In this document: positions 59,401-64,000 of the stretch, piece by piece
How the letters are laid out: the number at the start of each line of letters is the position of its first letter
Numbering within the stretch: position 1 is the stretch's first letter
From: Burkholderia ambifaria
Lineage (GTDB): Bacteria > Pseudomonadota > Gammaproteobacteria > Burkholderiales > Burkholderiaceae
Assembly: GCF_001443045.1 (NCBI RefSeq)
Contig: NZ_LKPJ01000002.1
Coordinates: 1 to 64,000 of the forward strand
Length of the DNA stretch: 64,000 nucleotides
Reading direction: 5' to 3'
The notes under the pieces: model-generated
The model's input: only the letters and a program-made list of their open reading frames with translations
Told to the model about the DNA's origin: nothing
Database searches by the model: none
Program-made: the position numbers and the translations under genes

Positions 59401-59978
59401 AGGCCGAGGCCGCGTGCGAGCAGCCGCTCGACGATCAGCAACTGGCGTCCTACCTGATGTATCCGAAGCAGACCGTCGACTACTACGCGCACGTTCGCGC
59501 GTACAGCGATACGTCGGTGGTGCCGACGTCGGCGTTCCTGTACGGGCTGCAGCCGCAGGAGGAAGTGGCGATCGATATCGAGCCGGGCAAGACGCTGCTC
59601 GTGTCGCTGCAGGGGCAGCACGCCGATGCGCAGGACGGCATCGTGAAGGTGCTGTTCGAGCTGAACGGCCAGTCGCGTTCCGCGCTGGTCGAGCAGAAGA
59701 CGGTCGTGCAGGCGGGCAAGGAGCGCCATGGCCTGCAGCGCGCCGATCCGGGCAATCCGCTGCACATCGCGGCGCCGATGCCGGGCTCGGTGGTGACGGT
59801 GGCCGTGCAGCCGGGGCAGCGTGTGACGGCCGGCACGACGCTGATCGCGCTCGAGGCGATGAAGATGGAAACGCACATCGCGGCGGAGCGCGACTGCGAA
59901 ATCGCGGCCGTGCATGTGAAGCCGGGCGAGCGGGTGGCGGCGAAGGATCTGCTGATCGAGCTGAAGGGCGAGGCCTGA
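56460..59978 (+). CDS. pyc: Pyruvate carboxylase
   Basis: 1172 residues, the single-chain form. It carboxylates pyruvate to oxaloacetate using ATP, bicarbonate and biotin. Domain order: biotin carboxylase (about 1-460; ILIANRSEISIRVMRAA, the glycine-rich ATP loop SWGGGGRGMRV, EVNPRIQVEH), carboxyltransferase (about 540-1000; LLTDTTMRDAHQSLFATRMR, VFRVFDSLNW, GIKDMAGICRP, HTHDTSG), and the C-terminal biotinyl domain with the biotin lysine Lys1135 in EAMKMET. The ATG at 56460 fits the usual start just before the SILIANRSE strand. It stands alone, without a regulator beside it. Confidence 0.95.
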   Translation: MAAVTPTPIQSILIANRSEISIRVMRAAAELNMRTVAIYSKEDRLALHRFKADESYLIGEGKKPLAAYLDIDDILRVARLAKVDAIHPGYGFLSENPDFAQAVIDAGIRWIGPSPDVMRTLGNKVAARNAAIAAGVPVMPATAPLPDDLAACKALAAEVGYPLMLKASWGGGGRGMRVLENERDLETLLPVARREALAAFGNDEVYVEKLVRNARHVEVQVLGDLHGTVVHLYERDCTVQRRNQKVVERAPAPYLDRDGRHALCESALRLMRAVGYTHAGTVEFLMDADTGQFYFIEVNPRIQVEHTVTEMITGIDIVKAQIRITEGGRIGLAEDATDGDGALVARAAGVPEQQAIPLNGNALQCRITTEDPENDFLPDYGRLTAYRSAAGFGVRLDAGTAYGGAVITPYYDSLLVKVTTWAPTAAESIHRMDRALREFRIRGVTSNLQFLENVINHPSFIAGDVTTRFIDKTPELLAFAKRGDRATKLLRYLGELNVNGNAEMSGRTLPALPLSKPVLPKIDTAVAIPAGTRDRLRELGPEKFASWMLDQKQVLLTDTTMRDAHQSLFATRMRTADMLPIAPFYARELSQLFSLECWGGATFDVALRFLKEDPWERLALLRERVPNILFQMLLRGSNAVGYTNYADNVVRFFVQQAASAGVDVFRVFDSLNWVRNMRVAIDAVGESGMLCEGAICYTGDLFDTSRAKYDLKYYVGIARELQQAGVHVLGIKDMAGICRPQAVATLVKALKEETGLPVHFHTHDTSGIAAASVLAAVGAGCDAVDGALDAMSGLTSQPNLSSIAAALAGSERDPGLDQDRLHEASMYWEGVRRYYAPFESEIRAGTADVYRHEMPGGQYTNLREQARSLGIDHRWTEVSRAYADVNRLFGDIVKVTPTSKVVGDMALMMVANDLSVDDVRNPDKDLAFPESVVSLFKGELGFPPDGFPADLSRKVLKSEPPAPYRPGDQIPPVDLDAARTQAEAACEQPLDDQQLASYLMYPKQTVDYYAHVRAYSDTSVVPTSAFLYGLQPQEEVAIDIEPGKTLLVSLQGQHADAQDGIVKVLFELNGQSRSALVEQKTVVQAGKERHGLQRADPGNPLHIAAPMPGSVVTVAVQPGQRVTAGTTLIALEAMKMETHIAAERDCEIAAVHVKPGERVAAKDLLIELKGEA

Positions 59979-60425
59979 CACGCAGATGGGGCGACATCGC
60001 GGCGCAGCGCGTCGCGATGCGATGGCCTGGCGTCGCGTCGAATGATGGTCGACGGCGCAGCCGCCGCGCACGAGCTTGCACGTGCGCACGCGGCTGCATC
60101 GGGATCCATGTTCCGTACTTTGGTGGTCCGCGCCGCATGCGCTTCGTCTCGAAAGGGGCGGGAGAGCACCGTGCAGCAGAACCGCACAACGATGCGGGAC
60201 CATGTCCACATTCGACCGCTGTTCAAAGCACGGAACATATCGCCGCTACGATTGACTCGAGTCAAGGAGACCGTCATCTCGTCGGCGACCCGATCGGCAC
60301 CGACACGAATCCGAAGCGGCGCACGCCACGCCGGTCGGCATCCGTCATGACGCGAGTCGGCCTGAATCCCGGCAGAGAGTGGCGCATAATGTTTTGATGT
60401 CGACCCTTGGCAGGAAGAGGGTTTT
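59979..60425. other. Gene-free stretch between pyc and the cyclase-like gene
   Basis: About 450 bases with no convincing coding sequence on either strand. It contains the palindrome at 60252-60265. The rest looks unstructured. Confidence 0.45.
60252..60265. promoter_or_regulatory. Perfect 14-base palindrome upstream of the cyclase-like gene
   Basis: TTGACTCGAGTCAA reads the same on both strands. It lies 160 bases before the ATG at 60426. The TTGACT could also be a -35 element. It could be a repressor site; the regulator is unknown. Confidence 0.4.
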
Positions 60426-63400
60426 ATGCGCTGCACGATATGCGGATCCGAGAATCCTCCCGGTGCGAGGTTCTGCCAGGAATGCCAGGCCGTGCTGGCC
60501 CGCACGTGTCCGCATTGCGGGCATGACACGGAGCCTGCGGCCCGCTTCTGCAGCCATTGCGGGACGTCGCTGGCTACGCCCGCGGCTGCGCCGCCGCCTG
60601 CCCGATCATCGGGGCGGGAGCCGCCACCGCCCCCCGTTCATTACACGCCCGATCATCTCGCCGAGCGGATCCGTGCCGAACACGCGGCCATGGAAGCACG
60701 CGGCGAGCCCGCCGGCGAACGCAAGACCGTTACCGCGCTGTTTGCCGACATGGCCGGGTCGACCGCGTTGATCCACGATCTCGATCCCGAAGTCGCGCAT
60801 CGCTTGATCGTGCCCGTGGTCGAGCTGATGATGGAAGCGGTTCATTACTACGAAGGGTACGTGGCAAAATCGCTCGGCGACGGCATCCTCGCGCTGTTCG
60901 GCGCGCCGATCGCCCACGAAGACCATGCACAGCGAGCGCTTTTCGCCGCGTTGCGCATGCAGCAGGCGATGCGGCAGCACGGCGATCGCATTCGTCTGCA
61001 GGAAGGCATTCCTCTGCAGATTCGCGTCGGCGTCCACACGGGCGAGGTCGTCGTCCGTTCGATCCGTACCGACGACTTGCACACCGAGTACGATCCGCTC
61101 GGGCATACGATCCACATCGCGTCGCGGATCGAGGGCATCGCCACGCCCACGTCGATTCTCGTCAGCGAGTCCACCCACAAGCTGGCGGAAGGCTATTTCG
61201 AGTTCAAGGCGCTCGGGGCGACGCAGCTCAAGGGCATTCCCGCGCCGCTCTGCGTGTACGAGGTGCTCGGCCTGGGTGCGTTGCGCACGCGCTTGCAACT
61301 GTCGGCGCACCGCGGTCTCGCGCGCTTTGTCGGCCGCGAAACGGAAATGGAACACCTGAACCGGGCCCTGGAGACCATGAGGGCCGGGCAGGGGCGCGTG
61401 GTCGGCGTGGTGGGGGAGGCCGGCGTCGGCAAGTCTCGCCTGTTCCACGAGTTCAAGGAGCGTTCGCGGCGTGGCGTGCTGGTGCTGGAGACGTTTTCGG
61501 TATCGCACGGCAAGGCGTTTCCCAACTTGCCGCTCATCGAACTCCTGAAGAATTATTTCCAGATCACGACACAGGACGACGAGCGGCGCTGCCGGGAAAA
61601 GGTCATCGGCAAGGCGCTCGCGCTCGAGCGCAGTTTCGAGGACCTCGTGCCGTACATCCTGTATCTGCTTGGCATCGGCGAAGGCGGGCCGGTACTCGTC
61701 GAGATGGATCCGCAGATCCGGCGCGAGCGCACCTTCGACGCGATCAGGCAGCTTCTCGTGCGAGAGAGCCAGAATCAGCCCGTCCATTTGCTGTTCGAGG
61801 ACCTGCAATGGCTGGACCGTGAAACGGAAGCCTTTCTCACCTACCTGATCGACCACGTGCCGGACGCGCGCATCCTGCTGCTGGTGAACTACCGCCCCGA
61901 GTATCGGCCCGCGTGGGCGCGCGCCGCGCATTGGAGCACGCTGCGGCTCGAACCGCTGGGCCCCTCCGATGCGCAGGGGCTGCTCGCGGCGCTGCTCGGC
62001 GAGGATCGCTCGCTCGTGCCGCTGAAGCAGCTCATTCTGGAGAAGACGGAGGGCAACCCGTTCTTCATGGAGGAAGTGGTCCAGACGCTCGTCGAGGAGC
62101 AGTCGCTGCTTGGCGATGCGGGGCGCTATCGCATCGTCGAGACGCCGGCGACGCTGCACATTCCGACCACCGTGCAGGGCGTGCTCGCCGCTCGTATCGA
62201 CCGGCTTCCGATCGAAGAAAAGGAACTGCTGCAGGCGCTCGCGGTGATCGGCCACGAGTTTCCGTTCAGCCTGATCCGGCGAATCTGCGGCAACGAGACG
62301 GCACGGGACGACGAACTGCGGCGTCTGCTCGCGCATCTGGAAGCGGCGGAATTCATCTACGAGCGTCCCGCGTTTCCCGAAGTCAATTATTCGTTCAAGC
62401 ACGCGCTGACCCAGGAGGTGGCCGGGCGCTCGTTGCTCACGGAGCGGCGCACCACGCTGCACGAGCGCACCGCGCAGGCGATCGAGGTGCTGTTCCCGAC
62501 GCGCATCGCCGATTACTGCAGCGAGCTTGCGCACCACTACAGTCAGAGCGGCAACATTCCCAAGGCGGTCGAATACCTGCATCGTGCGGCCCAGCAGGCG
62601 TTGCGCCATGCCGCCCATCACGATGCCATGAATCACCTCGGCGCGGCGCTGGCGTTACTGAAGGGGTTGCCCGACACACCCGCGCGTGCGCATTGGGAGC
62701 TGACGCTGCTGCTTTCCCTCGGGCCGGTGTTGATGGATGTGCGCGGGTATGGCGCGACCGAGGTGGGCGCGACCTACAGGCGCGCGCTCGAGTTGTGCGA
62801 GCGCACCGGAGAGGCATCGCAACGCTTCGCGACGCAGTTGGGATTGCGGATACATCACGGGGTGCGCGGCGACCATGCGCTCGGCATGGAGCTGGGCATG
62901 CAGATGCTCCGTACGGCCCAGGATGCGAACGATTCAGGCCTCCTCATCGAAGCACAGAGCGCACTGGGGGCGTGCTTGTTTCTGCAGGGCGATTTCGGCG
63001 CGGCGCGCACAAACATGGAACAGGCCCTGGCGCTCTACGATCCGGAGCGGCATCAGGCACACGTCTTCACGCACGGAGTGGATCCCGGCATCCGGGCACT
63101 CAGTTTCCTCGTGCTGATCCTGTGGATCCAGGGGTATCCCGACCAGGCGCTCAAACGCAGCGCCGAAGCGCTTGCGCTCGCCCAGAACCTTGCGTATGGA
63201 CCCTCTCTGGCGTTCAGTCTGACCTATACGGCGCACTTGCATCAACTGCGGCGGGAGCCGGTGCCGGCCGCCGAGCGCGCGGAAGCGGTCATTGCCGTAT
63301 CGACCGAGCACGGCTTGCCGTACTGGCTCGCGTGGGGGACGATTCTGCGAGGCTGGGCGACGAGCGCGCAAGGCAACATCCAGGACGGCATCGCGCAGAT

Positions 63401-63884
63401 GCGGCAGGGCCTCGACGCGCAGCGCGCGGCCGGCGGCGAAGACCAGCGTCCTTTTTCGCTCGCGCTGCTCGCCGACAGCTACTGGCGCGCGGGTGACGAG
63501 AGCGCGGCACGGGGCTTGCTGGAAGAGGCCATGGCGATCGTCGAGAAAACCGGCGAGCATTGCTACGAGGCCGAGCTGTACCGGCTCGCGGGACGCTATC
63601 TGGCTGGCGGCGCGGGCAAGGAAGGCACGGCACAGGAATGCGACGACGAGGCTGTCGACTGCTTTCACAGAGCGATCGAGCGAGCGCGCCGGCAGGGTGC
63701 CCGGGCGCTGGAACTGCGGGCGGCGTCGGACCTCGCCCGGCTGCTGCAACGGCAGGGGAAGACCGTGGAAGCGCGGCAAGCACTCTCCGAGGTGTACGCC
63801 TGCTTCACGGAAGGCTTCGACACGAGCGACCTGCGAGAGGCGAAAACGCTGCTGGATGCATTGGGGGACGCGCGAACAGAATGA
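60426..63884 (+). CDS. Zinc-ribbon / class III cyclase-like / AAA-type ATPase / TPR signalling protein
   Basis: 1152 residues. Residues 3-45 form a double zinc ribbon (CTICG, CQEC, CPHCG, CSHCG). A proline-rich linker leads to a class III nucleotide cyclase domain (about 98-280) with metal aspartates Asp108 (FADMAGST) and Asp152 (LGDGILALF). A STAND/AAA ATPase domain follows with Walker A GEAGVGKS (Lys336) and Walker B LLFEDLQWLD, then a C-terminal half of TPR-like helices. The usual VNLAAR catalytic asparagine is His230 (IHIASR) while Arg234 is kept, so cyclase activity is doubtful. Cytosolic; proteins of this plan are thought to be signal sensors. No regulator or partner is adjacent. Confidence 0.88.
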   Translation: MRCTICGSENPPGARFCQECQAVLARTCPHCGHDTEPAARFCSHCGTSLATPAAAPPPARSSGREPPPPPVHYTPDHLAERIRAEHAAMEARGEPAGERKTVTALFADMAGSTALIHDLDPEVAHRLIVPVVELMMEAVHYYEGYVAKSLGDGILALFGAPIAHEDHAQRALFAALRMQQAMRQHGDRIRLQEGIPLQIRVGVHTGEVVVRSIRTDDLHTEYDPLGHTIHIASRIEGIATPTSILVSESTHKLAEGYFEFKALGATQLKGIPAPLCVYEVLGLGALRTRLQLSAHRGLARFVGRETEMEHLNRALETMRAGQGRVVGVVGEAGVGKSRLFHEFKERSRRGVLVLETFSVSHGKAFPNLPLIELLKNYFQITTQDDERRCREKVIGKALALERSFEDLVPYILYLLGIGEGGPVLVEMDPQIRRERTFDAIRQLLVRESQNQPVHLLFEDLQWLDRETEAFLTYLIDHVPDARILLLVNYRPEYRPAWARAAHWSTLRLEPLGPSDAQGLLAALLGEDRSLVPLKQLILEKTEGNPFFMEEVVQTLVEEQSLLGDAGRYRIVETPATLHIPTTVQGVLAARIDRLPIEEKELLQALAVIGHEFPFSLIRRICGNETARDDELRRLLAHLEAAEFIYERPAFPEVNYSFKHALTQEVAGRSLLTERRTTLHERTAQAIEVLFPTRIADYCSELAHHYSQSGNIPKAVEYLHRAAQQALRHAAHHDAMNHLGAALALLKGLPDTPARAHWELTLLLSLGPVLMDVRGYGATEVGATYRRALELCERTGEASQRFATQLGLRIHHGVRGDHALGMELGMQMLRTAQDANDSGLLIEAQSALGACLFLQGDFGAARTNMEQALALYDPERHQAHVFTHGVDPGIRALSFLVLILWIQGYPDQALKRSAEALALAQNLAYGPSLAFSLTYTAHLHQLRREPVPAAERAEAVIAVSTEHGLPYWLAWGTILRGWATSAQGNIQDGIAQMRQGLDAQRAAGGEDQRPFSLALLADSYWRAGDESAARGLLEEAMAIVEKTGEHCYEAELYRLAGRYLAGGAGKEGTAQECDDEAVDCFHRAIERARRQGARALELRAASDLARLLQRQGKTVEARQALSEVYACFTEGFDTSDLREAKTLLDALGDARTE

Positions 63885-63960
63885 GTGGACCTGCGGCGCA
63901 CGACCACCCATCGTGTGACCGCGTGCCGTCCACGACCTGCCGCTGCTTGAGGAGACGGGC

Positions 63961-64000
63961 ATGACAACCACGCACACGAGACGCCGCGACGATGTCCCGC
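63961..64000 (+). CDS. Start of a further gene (partial at window edge)
   Basis: GAGGAG at about 63949-63954 is followed at 63961 by ATG and an open frame to the window end (MTTTHTRRRDDVP). Only 13 codons are visible, so nothing can be said about function. It lies 76 bases after the cyclase-like gene on the same strand and could form an operon with it. Confidence 0.45.
   Translation, partial: MTTTHTRRRDDVP

Noticed and set aside
55299-60209. Very long open frame on the minus strand opposite the pyruvate carboxylase gene
   Set aside because: It is a shadow of the GC-rich coding strand: rich in Arg, His, Ala and Val with no domain, and it spans the gene ends and the acyl-CoA dehydrogenase relic. 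The plus strand has an unmistakable full-length enzyme.

Overview
The window is about 64 kb of very GC-rich DNA with strong G/C third-position bias. It looks like a beta-proteobacterium, most likely Burkholderia (cepacia-complex type), by the rRNA tail, the codon use and the density of AraC, TetR, LysR, GntR and Lrp-controlled catabolic operons. The gene content (catabolism, uptake, few housekeeping genes) fits a secondary replicon, but that is inference.

Layout. 1-360: 3' end of a 23S rRNA gene, the 5S gene and a terminator. 768-3125: an NTF2-like protein, a membrane-protein gene broken by an in-frame TAG, and an AraC regulator. 3262-6938: acyl-CoA ligase, SDR dehydrogenase and thiolase, a short beta-oxidation-type operon. 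7051-15346: the reductive pyrimidine pathway (TetR/RutR-like regulator, N-carbamoyl-beta-alanine amidohydrolase, PreT, PreA, NCS1 transporter, dihydropyrimidinase). 15388-16509: a Rieske oxygenase. 16750-20014: a periplasmic methionine-sulfoxide repair operon (msrB, dipZ, msrA).

21234-30234: two Lrp/AsnC regulators flank an ACT-less homoserine dehydrogenase, an aldehyde dehydrogenase, a complete polar-amino-acid ABC transporter, a PLP gamma-lyase and a homocysteine S-methyltransferase. The set reads as uptake and breakdown of a homoserine, methionine or S-methylmethionine type compound. 30296-37902: a FadR-type GntR regulator with five operator-like repeats next to a hexuronate/hexonate operon (zinc dehydrogenase, tagaturonate reductase-like enzyme, L-fuconate dehydratase-like enolase, MFS porter, altronate dehydratase), best read as L-galactonate or related sugar-acid use.

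37976-49351 lies on the minus strand: a LysR regulator, a glutamate-type ABC transporter, a polyamine-type ABC transporter, an aldehyde dehydrogenase and an AruI-like 2-ketoarginine decarboxylase, i.e. the arginine transaminase route with uptake. 49821-55394: a histidine-type ABC transporter, a HutH paralogue and a HutC repressor with HutC-like operators upstream. The HutH paralogue lacks exactly the Ala-Ser-Gly tripeptide that forms the MIO cofactor, which is the most striking single observation here. 55616-56015 is a decayed acyl-CoA dehydrogenase fragment, 56460-59978 a full-length pyruvate carboxylase, and 60426-63884 a large zinc-ribbon/cyclase-like/ATPase/TPR signalling protein. The start of another gene sits at the right edge.

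No transposase, integrase, phage gene, CRISPR array or tRNA was recognised.
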